DNA of 64,000 bases from an uncultured Coprococcus sp. (GCA_947626675.1 CANQTC010000007.1:1-64000); one strand, 5' to 3'. Positions 44,410-55,199 are shown, counted from the first letter of the stretch. Numbers and translations are program-made. The notes: a model not told the origin generated them from the letters alone.

Positions 44410-46155
44410 TCACGCAAACTGCGAATTATATAAATCGGCGTAGAAACCGTTTCGCGTCAGAAGCTCTTCATGACTGCCCTGTTCTATGATGTGTCCGTCT
44501 TTCATGACAAGGATAACATCAGATTCTTTTATTGTAGACAACCTGTGTGCGACCACAAAGCTTGTTCTGCCCTCCATCATCTTTGCAAATGCCCGCTGTA
44601 TCCTGCTCTCTGTTCTTGTATCGATAGAGGAGGTGGCTTCATCCAAAATCAGCATCGGCGGTAAATCAAGCATCACTCTTGTTATACATAAAAGCTGCTT
44701 CTGTCCCTGTGAAAGATTGCCGCCATCTTCTGTTATCATTGTATCATAACCATCCGGAAGCCGCCTGATAAAGCTGTGTGCGTGAGACTGTTTTGCGGCC
44801 TCAATAATCTCTTCTTCCGTAGCGTCCGGTCTTCCATATGCAATATTATCCCTTATCGTTCCGGTTTTCAGCCAGGTTTCCTGAAGCACCATACCGTAAT
44901 TTTCCCGCAGACTTTTTCTTGTAACTGCTCTTATATCATGTCCATCTACAGAAATGCTTCCGGCATCTACATCATAAAACCGCATCAGCAGATTAATAAC
45001 AGTACTCTTTCCACAGCCGGTAGGGCCTACAATGGCAACCCGCTCACCCGGTTTTACATTCAGATTTAAGTTCTTTATCAACTCGATGTCCTTATTATAT
45101 GAAAAATCGACTCCATCAAGCTTTACGTTCCCCTCTACATCTGTTAAGGTTACAGGATTTTCCGCTTCTGCTATTTCAGCTTTTTCATCTATCAGCTCAA
45201 ATACCCTTGCGGCTGAGGCAAGCGCATTCTGAAGTTCCGTAACGACACCTGATATTTCATTAAATGGCTTTGTATACTGATTTGCATAGCTTAAAAAGCT
45301 GGAAAGCTGTCCTACGGATATTAGATTTTTAATTGCCATCACTGCGCCAACGATTCCGACACCCGTATAAACAAGACTGTTTACAAATCTGGTACATGGA
45401 TTTGTGGTCGATGAAAAAAATGTTGCATCAAGAGACGCCTTGTTCAGTCTGCCATTAATCTCCTGAAACCGTTCGTTTACCTTTTCCTCCATCGAAAATG
45501 CAGTAACGACTTTCTGATTTTCCACCATCTCATTGACAAGCGAAGTAAGCTCCCCTTTTATCTCTGACTGCTTCTTAAACATATGATAGGTTTTTTTCGA
45601 TATAAATGAAGCCACAAACAGTGACAGCGGCGTTATGCATACAACGATAAGCGCTATCAGTCTGTTAATGGAAATCATAAATACAAGTGTACCGATTATT
45701 GTCATAACACCGGTAAAAAGCTGTGTAAATCCCATCAGCAGTCCATCCGAAAACTGGTCGATATCGGCTACAATCCTGCTTACGATATCTCCATGTGTAT
45801 GGGAATCTATATAAGAAAGCGGAAGTTTCTCCAGTTTTTTATATGCTTTTGTCCTTACATCATTGACCACCCTGTATGTGACTCTGTTATTTAAAATATT
45901 CATAACCCATTGTGCAACTGATGTTATTGCTATCACGATACAAAGTTTTAATAATACAGCTTTTAATCCTGCAAAATCAACCGCTCCCGGCCCGACTATT
46001 TTATCAATTCCATGACCGATTAATATCGGTGCATATAGCGTAAGCACAACAGATACCGCAGCACATATCAATGATAAGATTACAAGCGGCGTATATCTTT
46101 TTATACATTTTAAAATTCTTACAATCGTATCTTTATTCTGTCTTTTCCTATTCAT
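44410..46155 (-). CDS. ABC exporter half-transporter B (ATP-binding/permease)
   Basis: The protein has six membrane segments, then Walker A (GPTGCGKSTVINLLMRF), the signature LSQGQKQLL and Walker B (PPMLILDEATSSID). It is a MdlB/YheH-type multidrug or lipid exporter half. The signature LSQGQ is the degenerate form often seen in one half of heterodimers. ATG 46155 is chosen with GGGGGG 7 nt upstream; a 48-codon extension to 46299 would overlap the partner gene. Confidence 0.9.
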   Translation of the reverse strand: MNRKRQNKDTIVRILKCIKRYTPLVILSLICAAVSVVLTLYAPILIGHGIDKIVGPGAVDFAGLKAVLLKLCIVIAITSVAQWVMNILNNRVTYRVVNDVRTKAYKKLEKLPLSYIDSHTHGDIVSRIVADIDQFSDGLLMGFTQLFTGVMTIIGTLVFMISINRLIALIVVCITPLSLFVASFISKKTYHMFKKQSEIKGELTSLVNEMVENQKVVTAFSMEEKVNERFQEINGRLNKASLDATFFSSTTNPCTRFVNSLVYTGVGIVGAVMAIKNLISVGQLSSFLSYANQYTKPFNEISGVVTELQNALASAARVFELIDEKAEIAEAENPVTLTDVEGNVKLDGVDFSYNKDIELIKNLNLNVKPGERVAIVGPTGCGKSTVINLLMRFYDVDAGSISVDGHDIRAVTRKSLRENYGMVLQETWLKTGTIRDNIAYGRPDATEEEIIEAAKQSHAHSFIRRLPDGYDTMITEDGGNLSQGQKQLLCITRVMLDLPPMLILDEATSSIDTRTESRIQRAFAKMMEGRTSFVVAHRLSTIKESDVILVMKDGHIIEQGSHEELLTRNGFYADLYNSQFA

Positions 46156-46168
46156 CACCATTCCCCCC

Positions 46169-47926
46169 TTATGACATAGCCACAGAAGCCTTACCTGCTG
46201 CTTCATCACTTGAAAGCTGTGACTGACATATCTCCTGATATACCATACAGCTTTTAAGAAGTTCACGATGCGTGCCGATACCGGCGACCTCGCCGTCATC
46301 CATTACAATAATCTGGTCAGCATTCATGATGGTAGATGCTCTTTGTGATACGATAAACACCGTCATATTCTCTGAGTATTCCCGGATTGCCTTTCTGAGA
46401 GCCGCATCCGTTGCAAAATCGAGAGCAGAAGAACTGTCATCGAGAATCAATATCTCCGGACGTCTTACAATCGCTCTTGCTATCGTAAGGCGTTGCTTTT
46501 GTCCGCCTGACAGATTCTTTCCCCCCTGGGATATCTTAAAATCCATTCCGCCGTCTTTTGCATCTACAAATTCTTTTGCCTGTGCAACTTTTAAAGCTTT
46601 GTCTATTTCTTCTCTTGAAGCATCCTGCTTTCCCCAACGGATATTATCAGCGATTGTACCTTGAAATAGAACAGCCTTCTGCGGCACAATCCCAATCTTC
46701 TGTCTGAGCGCCTCTACCTTATAGTTTTTTACGTCACAACCATCTATCACAACACTTCCTGCTGCCGCATCATAAAATCTTGGTATCATATTGACAAGGG
46801 AAGATTTTCCTGAACCTGTACCCCCGATAATTCCAACGGTCTGTCCTTTCAAAACCGTTATATTGATGTTGGATAACGATGGCTCTTTTGCCTTATCATA
46901 TCTTAACGATACATTGTTAAACTGAACCTTAACATCTCCTGATACGGTCTTGTCTTTCATATCAGAATGTCCGTCTTCTATCGATGGCTGCTGCTCAAAC
47001 ACAAGATTAATACGCTTTGCGCAGGCGATAGACTTGGTTATATTGATAATCAGATTTGCAAGTTTCACCAGTTCAACGAGAATCTGGGACATATAATTTA
47101 CAAGTGCAACCACCTGTCCCTGTGTTATAACACCCACGTTCGTCTGCTTTGCAGATATCCATATAATCGCCACTGTTGCCAGATTGATAATCACATATGT
47201 GACAGGATTCAGAAAGGCTGATACTTTCCCTACGAATAATTGTATTCCCATTAATTCGTCTGTAGCTTTATCAAATTCTTCAACTTCTTTTTCCTGTCTG
47301 TTAAAGGCTCTGATGACTCTTGCCCCCGACAAATGTTCTCTTGTCAGAAGCGTAACGCCATCCAGCTTTTCCTGAACTTTTTTAAACAGGGGTATGCTGA
47401 TGAGCATAATCCCAAATACCACTATGGATAAGGCAGGTATTGTAACAACAAATGTCATTGCTGATTTTACATCTATCGTAAAAGACATAATCATTGCGCC
47501 AAACACAATAAATGGAGAACGCAAAAAAAGTCTCAGCACCAGATTAACACCTGTCTGTATCTGATTTGTATCACTCGTCATTCTGGTCAGAAGCGTTGAC
47601 GTTCCTATATTATCAATCTCTGTATATGATAAAGACGATATATGCCTGAACAAATCATTCCTAAGCGCCGTACCAAAACCGGTTGCTGCTTTTGCAGAAA
47701 AATACTGTGCTGTCAGCGAACACACAAGACCGATAATCCCAAGTGATACCATAACGAGGCACATCTTCAGTACATAGTGCATATCCCTGTCCGCGATTCC
47801 CACATCAATAATCTTTGCCATAACAATCGGAATGAACAGTTCAAAACCAGCCTCCAGCATCTTAAACAATGGAGCAAAAACGGACTCTTTTTTGTAATTT
47901 TTAAGATATTTCAGTATTCCATTCAT
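46169..47926 (-). CDS. ABC exporter half-transporter A (ATP-binding/permease)
   Basis: The 585-residue type IV ABC exporter half has a transmembrane domain (about 1-310), Walker A (GGTGSGKSSLVNMIPRF), the signature NLSGGQKQRL and Walker B (ILILDDSSSALD). The Walker B ends in Asp-Asp in place of the catalytic Asp-Glu, suggesting one non-canonical ATP site, so that only one site of the A/B heterodimer hydrolyses efficiently. It ends 13 nt before its partner. Confidence 0.92.
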   Translation of the reverse strand: MNGILKYLKNYKKESVFAPLFKMLEAGFELFIPIVMAKIIDVGIADRDMHYVLKMCLVMVSLGIIGLVCSLTAQYFSAKAATGFGTALRNDLFRHISSLSYTEIDNIGTSTLLTRMTSDTNQIQTGVNLVLRLFLRSPFIVFGAMIMSFTIDVKSAMTFVVTIPALSIVVFGIMLISIPLFKKVQEKLDGVTLLTREHLSGARVIRAFNRQEKEVEEFDKATDELMGIQLFVGKVSAFLNPVTYVIINLATVAIIWISAKQTNVGVITQGQVVALVNYMSQILVELVKLANLIINITKSIACAKRINLVFEQQPSIEDGHSDMKDKTVSGDVKVQFNNVSLRYDKAKEPSLSNINITVLKGQTVGIIGGTGSGKSSLVNMIPRFYDAAAGSVVIDGCDVKNYKVEALRQKIGIVPQKAVLFQGTIADNIRWGKQDASREEIDKALKVAQAKEFVDAKDGGMDFKISQGGKNLSGGQKQRLTIARAIVRRPEILILDDSSSALDFATDAALRKAIREYSENMTVFIVSQRASTIMNADQIIVMDDGEVAGIGTHRELLKSCMVYQEICQSQLSSDEAAGKASVAMS

Positions 47927-47945
47927 ATTTCTATCTCCAAAAAGA

Positions 47946-47969
47946 AAGACGCTCTATCCCCGGCGTCTT
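47946..47969 (-). terminator. Terminator downstream of yebC
   Basis: AAGACGC pairs with GCGTCTT around a 10-nt loop, followed on the minus strand by TCTTTTTGG. It lies between yebC and the ABC exporter genes. Confidence 0.6.
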
Positions 47970-47989
47970 CCTAATTTCTTACTATCTGA

Positions 47990-48736
47990 TTACTCTTCAT
48001 CATCATCAGGAAGATTTACATTATGATATACTGCCTGAACATCATCATCCTCTTCCAGTAAATCAATGATTCTTGTGAACTTCTTGAGGGCTTCCTCATC
48101 AGTCAGTTCAACATAATTCTGCGGAATCATTGTAAGCTCAGCAGAGGCCATCTTAATTCCTTCCTTTTCCAGCGCTTCTCTTACTGCTGAGAAATCCTCA
48201 GGCGCTGTGATAACCTCAAAACTGTCTTCCTCTTCTGAGAAATCTTCTGCACCTGCATCGAGCGCAGTCATCATCAAATCATCCGCTTCCATGCTGCAGT
48301 CCTCTTTGGCAATAATAATCTGACCTTTATGGTCAAACATGTAGGATACACAACCCGTTGTACCGACATTTCCGCCGCCCTTTGTAAAACAGTTACGGAC
48401 ATTTGCCGCTGTTCTGTTCTTATTATCTGTAAGCGTATCGACTATAATCGCTGTTCCATTCGGGCCATAGCCTTCATATGTATTCACTACATAATTGACT
48501 GAATTTGCATCTCCGGCCGCCCTGTCGATTCCTCTTTTTATGGTATCATTCGGCATGTTATTTGCTTTTGCTTTCGCGATAACATCACGAAGCTTGCTGT
48601 TATTTTCAGGATTTGGTCCGCCTTCTTTTACTGCTACTACAATTTCCTTACCAATAATTGTAAAAATCTTTCCTTTCGCTGCATCATTCTTCTCTTTTTT
48701 GTGTTTAATATTTGCAAATTTTGAATGTCCTGACAT
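47990..48736 (-). CDS. yebC: YebC/PmpR-family protein
   Basis: The 248-residue protein has the full YebC pattern: [86 protein letters not shown] and an acidic tail. The family was described as transcriptional regulators; recent work links members to translation of proline-rich stretches. Single gene, with a terminator behind it. Confidence 0.95.
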   Translation of the reverse strand: MSGHSKFANIKHKKEKNDAAKGKIFTIIGKEIVVAVKEGGPNPENNSKLRDVIAKAKANNMPNDTIKRGIDRAAGDANSVNYVVNTYEGYGPNGTAIIVDTLTDNKNRTAANVRNCFTKGGGNVGTTGCVSYMFDHKGQIIIAKEDCSMEADDLMMTALDAGAEDFSEEEDSFEVITAPEDFSAVREALEKEGIKMASAELTMIPQNYVELTDEEALKKFTRIIDLLEEDDDVQAVYHNVNLPDDDEE

Positions 48737-48818
48737 CTTTCTTACTCCTTGTATCTTATCATTATTATTTTCATATCACTACCAATGCTATTGGCAATTT
48801 ATGATATCATGTTTATTT

Positions 48819-49646
48819 CTATTTTTCAACCTTCGTAATCTGAACCTGCTCTATCATCTTATTTCTAATCTCGCACACTTTAAAAATATATCCCTGGTAT
48901 ACAATTTCCACTTCTTCATCAGGATATGGCAGTCTGCCAAGCTCATAGAGCAAAAATCCATTTAAGGTCTGAATATCTTCATTGGGAAATTCTATCCCCA
49001 GTATCTCGTTTATCTCATCAAGTTCTGCCTTCCCATTTACGATATAGGTATCTCCCTTTTTCTCGATATCTTCATCTTCATCATCATATTCATCAAAAAT
49101 ATCCCCGACAATTTCCTCAAGAATATCCTCCATGGTGATAACGCCCTCAGTCTGACCATATTCATCAACAACAATAACCATATGTATCTTTCCTGTCTGC
49201 ATCTTTTTAAACAGCTTGGATATATTCAATGTAGGATGTACAAATACCGGTTCAACCATGATATCTGATATCTTCAATGTCTTGTCTTTCAGATATGCTT
49301 TTACGAAATCCTTAAAATAAAGAACCCCGACAATACTGTCTATATCTTCCTCATACACAGGATATCTGGAATAATTATTTTCCAACATAAGCTTCATGGT
49401 ATCGTCTAAAGACATATCGATATCAATTCCAATCACATTTGACCTTGCAGTCATTGCATCTCTCGTTTCTTTCTCACTAAAAGCAAATATATTGGTAATC
49501 ATCTCCATCTCGTCATCATGTATCAGCCCCTGCTCATTTCCTTCGCTTACCATCGAGATAATTTCCTCTTCAACTTTTTCCTCTTCTGTTTTTTTATTAA
49601 ATATCTTCATATCAGGGTATCTGTACCCCTTCATCACCTCTTTCAA
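48819..49646 (-). CDS. CBS-pair / transporter-associated domain protein (CorC/HlyC-like)
   Basis: The 275-residue soluble protein has two CBS motifs ([37 protein letters not shown] and [55 protein letters not shown]) and a CorC_HlyC domain. The DUF21 membrane part of full-length family members is missing, so it resembles E. coli CorC. It overlaps mazF by 4 nt (ATGA). Confidence 0.85.
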   Translation of the reverse strand: MKEVMKGYRYPDMKIFNKKTEEEKVEEEIISMVSEGNEQGLIHDDEMEMITNIFAFSEKETRDAMTARSNVIGIDIDMSLDDTMKLMLENNYSRYPVYEEDIDSIVGVLYFKDFVKAYLKDKTLKISDIMVEPVFVHPTLNISKLFKKMQTGKIHMVIVVDEYGQTEGVITMEDILEEIVGDIFDEYDDEDEDIEKKGDTYIVNGKAELDEINEILGIEFPNEDIQTLNGFLLYELGRLPYPDEEVEIVYQGYIFKVCEIRNKMIEQVQITKVEK

Positions 49647-49987
49647 AATAACTCAAGACTTATCATAAGTGCATTATTCACTTTTTCAATAATCTCATCA
49701 CCAATATGGCATACCTTTTCTTTAAGCCTCTGTTTATCTATCGTTCGTACCTGCTCAAGAAGAATGACTGAATCTTTTGCAAGTGCACATTTTCCGGCAT
49801 CTATTTCAACATGCGTAGGCAGCTTTGCTTTATTCATTTTACTTGTTATCGCCGCACAAATCACTGTAGAACTATGTTTGTTTCCTGCTTCATTCTGTAT
49901 AATAAGTACCGGTCTTACTCCACCCTGTTCTGAACCTACAACAGGTCTTAAATCAGCGTAATATATATCACCGCGCCTGATTATCAA
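49643..49987 (-). CDS. MazF/PemK-family mRNA interferase (EndoA-like)
   Basis: The 114-residue protein is close to B. subtilis Endo[65 protein letters not shown]. The catalytic Arg and Thr/Ser region is intact. The start is TTG at 49987, with GGGGTG 7 nt upstream. It follows alr, as ndoA does in Bacillus, but no MazE-type antitoxin gene lies between them in the 144-nt gap. Confidence 0.93.
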   Translation of the reverse strand: MIIRRGDIYYADLRPVVGSEQGGVRPVLIIQNEAGNKHSSTVICAAITSKMNKAKLPTHVEIDAGKCALAKDSVILLEQVRTIDKQRLKEKVCHIGDEIIEKVNNALMISLELF

Positions 49988-50131
49988 ATTTATTCACCCC
50001 ATCTGCTATTACTATATACTATGTTTGTTACTGTATAAAGTATTTCCAATAAATAGAATGAATATTCAAAGCTATTCAGAATTGCGAAAACCGGCTTTCA
50101 GACTTTTTATTCCGGCAGTATGTGCAGTTCC

Positions 50132-51295
50132 TTATATCCTCAGATAATTTACCACCTTAACCGGTCTGCTCTCTCTTATATATACTCTTGGCACGCGTCT
50201 TCCGATATTACATACAAGCTCATAATTAAAGCTTGCGGCAGGTGCTGCCACCTCTTCTACGGAAATAGATTTATCACCGCATCCGCCTATCAGAATAACC
50301 TTATCCTTTACCTTCACTTCCGGTATCTGTGTAACATCCACCATAAACTGGTCCATGCACACGCGGCCGATAATCGGTGCATATTCTCCGTTAATAATAA
50401 CTCTTCCGATATTGGACTGCGCTCTCGGATATCCATCTGCATAACCGGCTGATATGGTAGCCACCTTCATATCTTTCTCTGCCTTATATGTCCAGCCGTA
50501 ACCAATTCCTGTTCCCGCTTTTACATCCTTTACATGAATCACCCTTGATATAAGCTCCATAGCAGGTCTTAGCTCCGTTATATTCTTATCAACCTCATCA
50601 GACGGATATAATCCATATGTAACAATGCCTGCCCTTACCATATTATATGATGTATCATTAAATTCCATAATACCGGCACTGTTGGCTATATGCCTGATTG
50701 GAATTTCAATGCCCAGTTCCTTCAGTCTGTTATTCATCCATGTGAAAGCTTCCAGTTGCTTTTTTGCCGGCGTTTTATCATATTCATCAGCCTTTGCATA
50801 ATGGGTAAATATCCCTTCTATTTCAATTCCCGGCATCTCGCTGATTGCTTTTATTGCGAGAACCCCTTCTTCATTACATGGCAAACCGATACGTCCCATT
50901 CCTGTATCTACTTTGATATGGATTTTCGCTTTTGTTCCATTTTTCAATGCTATATCCGATAGTGTATGACAACTATTCACATCATACATTGCCGGTCTGA
51001 TATCATATTCTAAAAGTTCTGAAAAATCACATTCATCCGTATAACCCAATATCATAACTGGTTTATCAATCCCTGCATGCCGAAGCTCCACCCCCTCATC
51101 AATCAGTGCGACAGCATAAAAATCTACAATATCATAGACTGCCTTTGACACTTCTACCGAACCATGTCCGTACGCATCTGCTTTCACAACAGCAAGCAGC
51201 TTCTGACTGTCCTTCATCAGCCTTCTCATCTCAAGCAAATTCCATCTGATATAATCCAGATTGATATCTGCTTCCACTCTGTATACCCTATCCAT
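50132..51295 (-). CDS. alr: Alanine racemase
   Basis: The 387-residue PLP enzyme makes D-alanine for peptidoglycan. The PLP lysine is in AVVKADAYGHGS (K38) and the catalytic tyrosine region is GTGIGYGWTYKA, with RVCMDQFMVDVT near the C-terminus. Its start overlaps the nnrDE stop by 8 nt, a common Bacillota pairing. Confidence 0.95.
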   Translation of the reverse strand: MDRVYRVEADINLDYIRWNLLEMRRLMKDSQKLLAVVKADAYGHGSVEVSKAVYDIVDFYAVALIDEGVELRHAGIDKPVMILGYTDECDFSELLEYDIRPAMYDVNSCHTLSDIALKNGTKAKIHIKVDTGMGRIGLPCNEEGVLAIKAISEMPGIEIEGIFTHYAKADEYDKTPAKKQLEAFTWMNNRLKELGIEIPIRHIANSAGIMEFNDTSYNMVRAGIVTYGLYPSDEVDKNITELRPAMELISRVIHVKDVKAGTGIGYGWTYKAEKDMKVATISAGYADGYPRAQSNIGRVIINGEYAPIIGRVCMDQFMVDVTQIPEVKVKDKVILIGGCGDKSISVEEVAAPAASFNYELVCNIGRRVPRVYIRESRPVKVVNYLRI

Positions 51296-52793
51296 CTATC
51301 TCGCCTCCAAGTACATATGGAATACTTTCTGCTATATCACCCGCAGTCATTCCATAACTGCCTTTTTTCTCTTTTGCATAATCCCCTGCAAGTCCATGCA
51401 GATATACGCCAAGCTCTGCCATATCGCTTTCCTCCGTATGCCCCATCGCACACAGCCCGGTAATCATCCCGGCAAGCACATCACCGGAACCACCTGTAGC
51501 CATACCATCATTTCCAGTCCTATTGACATATATATGACCATTTCCTGTGCTTACACAGGTTCTGGCATCTTTCAATACACATGTAACATCATATTTTCCT
51601 GCCAGTTCATCACAATAAAACGGCAGATTTTTTTTCATCTCTTTTATCGGAACATGATTCATCCGCTCCATTTCCTTCATATGAGGAGTCAGTATAACGG
51701 ATGCCTGTTTCTTATTCAGAAGCTCCATATGCTCTGAAAGTATATTAATACCATCTGCATCTATAATCAATATTTTTTTATATTCTTCAATAACCTTGAT
51801 AAGCATCAGCAGGGAAATGCCATCCGTACCGATTCCCGGACCTATCAGCAGCGAATCCCCATAGCGCATCGCATCTTCTACGCATACCATAGCGGATTCA
51901 CTGTCAGAATAGGTCATCACAACGGCTTCAGGAACGGTAACGCCGATAATGCTTCTGTTATTTTCGTGGGTATATACCTTCACAAGGCCACAGCCCATTT
52001 TATAAGCCGCCTTTGCCGCTAAGGTAAGCGCCCCCGATACATCAGCGCTTCCTGCTATGATTGCAGCTCTCCCATACGTTCCCTTATTCGCATCCTGTTT
52101 TCTTATCGGAAGAAAACGGGATATATCTGTTTTCTGAAATGTAAACAAGTCCGGCTTTACTTCCTCTATCACCTTTCGCGGAAATCCGATGTCTTCTACA
52201 TATACTTTTCCGCCATAATCGCAGCCCGGATAAAAAACAAGTCCGGTTTTCATCAGTCCAAAAGTAACTGTTATATCAGCCCGGAAAGCTATACCAAGCA
52301 CTTCCCCGGTTGTCGCATTGATACCTGACGGAACATCTACAGCCACTTTGAATCCCTGCATACGGTTTAACCGTTCAATTACATCCTTATGCACGCCCAA
52401 AATGCACCGGGAAAGACCGACGCCAAAGATTGCATCAATAATGACATCATATGCGTATTCCGGCATTTGGTCATATACCGGAATACCCAGTTTTTTTATA
52501 ATATCAAGCTGACATAAAAAGCTGTCGCTGCACCTGCTGATTTTCCCAATAAAATAAACATCAACAACATAACCTTTTTCATGAAGTATCCTTGCAACAG
52601 CCACGCCGTCTCCGCCATTGTTACCGCCTTCTGCGACTACAAGACATCTTGCATTTTTATCTGTACAGCCCATTATTATTTCTGCGGTCTTATGTGCCGC
52701 CATTTCCATCAGTACCATTCCCGGTATGCCAATGTCCTCTATTGTCTTTCTGTCTATTTCCTGCATCGCGGCAGCAGAAGCCAAATATTCCAT
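51288..52793 (-). CDS. Bifunctional NAD(P)H-hydrate epimerase / ADP-dependent dehydratase
   Basis: The 501-residue fusion has an N-terminal YjeF_N epimerase domain (AEGGNNGGDGVAVARIL; VDVPSGINATTGEV) and a C-terminal YjeF_C kinase-like dehydratase (RAAIIAGSADVSGALTLAAKAAYKMGCGLVKVYT, VLTPHMKEMERM, ATGGSGDVLAGMITGL). It repairs damaged NAD(P)H. It is 2 nt from the permease stop and overlaps alr. Confidence 0.94.
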   Translation of the reverse strand: MEYLASAAAMQEIDRKTIEDIGIPGMVLMEMAAHKTAEIIMGCTDKNARCLVVAEGGNNGGDGVAVARILHEKGYVVDVYFIGKISRCSDSFLCQLDIIKKLGIPVYDQMPEYAYDVIIDAIFGVGLSRCILGVHKDVIERLNRMQGFKVAVDVPSGINATTGEVLGIAFRADITVTFGLMKTGLVFYPGCDYGGKVYVEDIGFPRKVIEEVKPDLFTFQKTDISRFLPIRKQDANKGTYGRAAIIAGSADVSGALTLAAKAAYKMGCGLVKVYTHENNRSIIGVTVPEAVVMTYSDSESAMVCVEDAMRYGDSLLIGPGIGTDGISLLMLIKVIEEYKKILIIDADGINILSEHMELLNKKQASVILTPHMKEMERMNHVPIKEMKKNLPFYCDELAGKYDVTCVLKDARTCVSTGNGHIYVNRTGNDGMATGGSGDVLAGMITGLCAMGHTEESDMAELGVYLHGLAGDYAKEKKGSYGMTAGDIAESIPYVLGGEIDG

Positions 52794-52795
52794 AA

Positions 52796-53662
52796 CTATC
52801 TTGCATCCCTTTCTATTCTTCTTAAAAACAGCATACTAAGAACTGCAAATACTGCGATAAATATCAGCAAAATTCCCCATACCTTTAATAATTCCCCTGT
52901 AGATGAAGTGTAATAACTCTCATAAGCTGTCGGCATAATCGCCGCAAGCTTTCCGGTTGTATCTTCAAAAACAGCTCTTGTCACCATATCATTCAGATGA
53001 GCAATTCTGCCAAGTGCTGACATCCCCCAATGGCTTATGGTGAGTTTTGATATTGCTTCTACAATTCCGCCGTCAAGCTTAAACAGCACCCCTGATAATA
53101 CAAGCTGAATGATAATGATAATCGGCGCTATCAGATTTGCCAGTTCATTTGTTTTTACAATTGATGATATCAGCATCCCCATCGCATCAGCAGAATACAT
53201 AATCAGAAATACACTTATATAATATTTCAGAAAGGATGCTCCGCCAAATATCAAATCTGATGCCGGAAAGTCAAGCAGATGATAACAGATAGCTGTCATA
53301 ATGGCACTCTGAATAAGGCATATAACTGCCTGTACAAGCAAAATAGAAAGGATATATGACGGTATCTTCATATTTGTCATATATTCTCTCTTAACGATAT
53401 TTCTTTCTTTGCATATTTCCGTAAGCGAATTAAACATCCCGATGTATATAACCGCACTTGTTATCGCAAATAGTGCCGATGATGCATTCTCAAAACATTC
53501 AAATGTATTTTTTCTTGACACATATGAAAGCAGCAATCCTATCACTACAGGAAATAATAAAACCATTCCGAGCTTAGCCTTATTATTGATTATAATTCTG
53601 CCATTTCTATGCATCATGATAAACATCTGGCGCACGCCACTAACTTCTTTTTTATTTCTCAT
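52796..53662 (-). CDS. ABC-2 type transporter permease
   Basis: The 288-residue protein has about six membrane helices with the ABC-2 pattern FNSLTEICKERNIVKREYMTNMKIPSYILS and the closing TYESYYTSSTGE-like region (here AYESYYTSSTGELLKVWGIL). It lacks its own ATPase and pairs with the FHA-ABC protein encoded 61 nt upstream. The gene arrangement mirrors the membrane half of Rv1747-like transporters, separated here into its own gene. Confidence 0.85.
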   Translation of the reverse strand: MRNKKEVSGVRQMFIMMHRNGRIIINNKAKLGMVLLFPVVIGLLLSYVSRKNTFECFENASSALFAITSAVIYIGMFNSLTEICKERNIVKREYMTNMKIPSYILSILLVQAVICLIQSAIMTAICYHLLDFPASDLIFGGASFLKYYISVFLIMYSADAMGMLISSIVKTNELANLIAPIIIIIQLVLSGVLFKLDGGIVEAISKLTISHWGMSALGRIAHLNDMVTRAVFEDTTGKLAAIMPTAYESYYTSSTGELLKVWGILLIFIAVFAVLSMLFLRRIERDAR

Positions 53663-53723
53663 TCCAATCTCCTTCTGTACGAGTATAATCGCAGACAGTC
53701 GTACATCCGTCTGCTGTCCGGTT

Positions 53724-55199
53724 CTATTTTACGCAGTTTTGTCTATAATACAGGTCATATTCCGCTGTATGTTCTCTTACAATTTTATAGATATCCGTCA
53801 TATCTTTGACATGAAATAACTCATATGCCTCCTCCGGCGTCCCTGCAAAACAGAGTTTGCCGCCAGGCGCAAAAAATAATATTTTATCAAACATATCTAT
53901 ATTTTTTAATGTATGTGTAATGACAATTACTGTCTTTTCATGTACATGTGCGAGATTTCTGAGTGAACTGATAAGGTTTGTCTCCGTTTCAGGATCAAGA
54001 CCTGAGGTTGGTTCATCCAGAAACAGAATGGGCGGGTCTGATACAAGTTCTGATGCGATGCTGACTCTCTTTCTCTGACCGCCGCTCACTTTTTTCACAT
54101 CACTTGCCTGACACTTTTCGTCAAGAGCTAACATCTCAAATGTCTGTTTAATTCTCTGTTCCCGCTCTTCTTTATTTACATCCTTCGGAAGTCTCATCTT
54201 TGCGATAAATTCAAGTGTCTGTTTTACACTGATTCCATTTCTAAGCAAGTCCTCCTGCGGTACATAACCAATCTGCTTTTTCAATTGCGCCTTATGCGTA
54301 TACAGATTAATTCCATCCATATATACCGCCCCTGATGTAGCTTCTTCATATCCGTTGATGCAATTCAGAAAAGTCGTTTTTCCTGCTCCTGAGCCGCCAA
54401 GAACAGCCACAAATTCTGACGGCTCTATTGTTACACTTACGCTGTCAAGAATACATTTCATATGATTATTCTGTTTATAAGCGGAATCCGTCTTTGGACA
54501 TTTCACCAGCTTTGATATATTATCAATCCTAAGTTCACATCCGGAATTTGGAAGATTATATATCAGCATTCCCCTGGTATATATTATTTTGATATTCACA
54601 ATCTGTATGATATCTTTTTCCTTTAAAACAACAGGTCCTTTCACAGCCTTTCGATTGATAAACGTTCCGTTTTTACTGTTTAAATCCTGATAAACCCACG
54701 TTTCATTTGTACGGTTAAAAACACCATGCTGCCTTGACAACTGTACGGATGGTATACTGATTCCATCCGGCGCTGCACTTCTTCCGATATATACCTGATT
54801 TGTCATTCCATCTTCAAGATATCTTACATTCCATTTCTGTCTGGAATAGTCAAACATCGAAAATATCATCAAAACGCCAAATTGCTCATTTCTGCTCCGT
54901 ATCTCTATTACCGAGCCTTCCAAAAGTGGTACGGGAGTGCCATTTCCCTGATAATATTTTCCGTCAACAAAAGTCCCGTTTGTACTTCCCGCATCCAAAT
55001 AATAATAACATCCATTTTCTTTAAAAATCGTACCATGTATCCGGGACATTACAGGGCTGTCGAGTTTAATATCCACATCAGATGTATTTGAAATTCTTCC
55101 CAGTACATTGTTGTCTTTTTCCAACTTCTCTGTAAACACCTGTCCTTTTATCAAAATAATCAGGCTGCCTTTTTTCGTTCTTTTCGCTATCTGCGCCAT
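53724..55199 (-). CDS. ABC transporter ATPase with two FHA domains
   Basis: The 491-residue protein has FHA domain 1 (about 30-95: VLGRISNTSDVDIKLDSPVMSRIHGTIF, GSTNGTFVDG) and FHA domain 2 (about 128-190: VYIGRSAAPDGISIPSVQLSRQHGVF, NSKNGTFIN). An ABCG-type ATPase follows (about 230-470): GGSGAGKTTFLNCI, VSGGQRKRVSIASELVSDP, ILFLDEPTSGLDP. FHA domains bind phosphothreonine, so control by the kinase encoded upstream is likely. ATG 55199 has GGGGAG at good spacing. Confidence 0.92.
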   Translation of the reverse strand: MAQIAKRTKKGSLIILIKGQVFTEKLEKDNNVLGRISNTSDVDIKLDSPVMSRIHGTIFKENGCYYYLDAGSTNGTFVDGKYYQGNGTPVPLLEGSVIEIRSRNEQFGVLMIFSMFDYSRQKWNVRYLEDGMTNQVYIGRSAAPDGISIPSVQLSRQHGVFNRTNETWVYQDLNSKNGTFINRKAVKGPVVLKEKDIIQIVNIKIIYTRGMLIYNLPNSGCELRIDNISKLVKCPKTDSAYKQNNHMKCILDSVSVTIEPSEFVAVLGGSGAGKTTFLNCINGYEEATSGAVYMDGINLYTHKAQLKKQIGYVPQEDLLRNGISVKQTLEFIAKMRLPKDVNKEEREQRIKQTFEMLALDEKCQASDVKKVSGGQRKRVSIASELVSDPPILFLDEPTSGLDPETETNLISSLRNLAHVHEKTVIVITHTLKNIDMFDKILFFAPGGKLCFAGTPEEAYELFHVKDMTDIYKIVREHTAEYDLYYRQNCVK

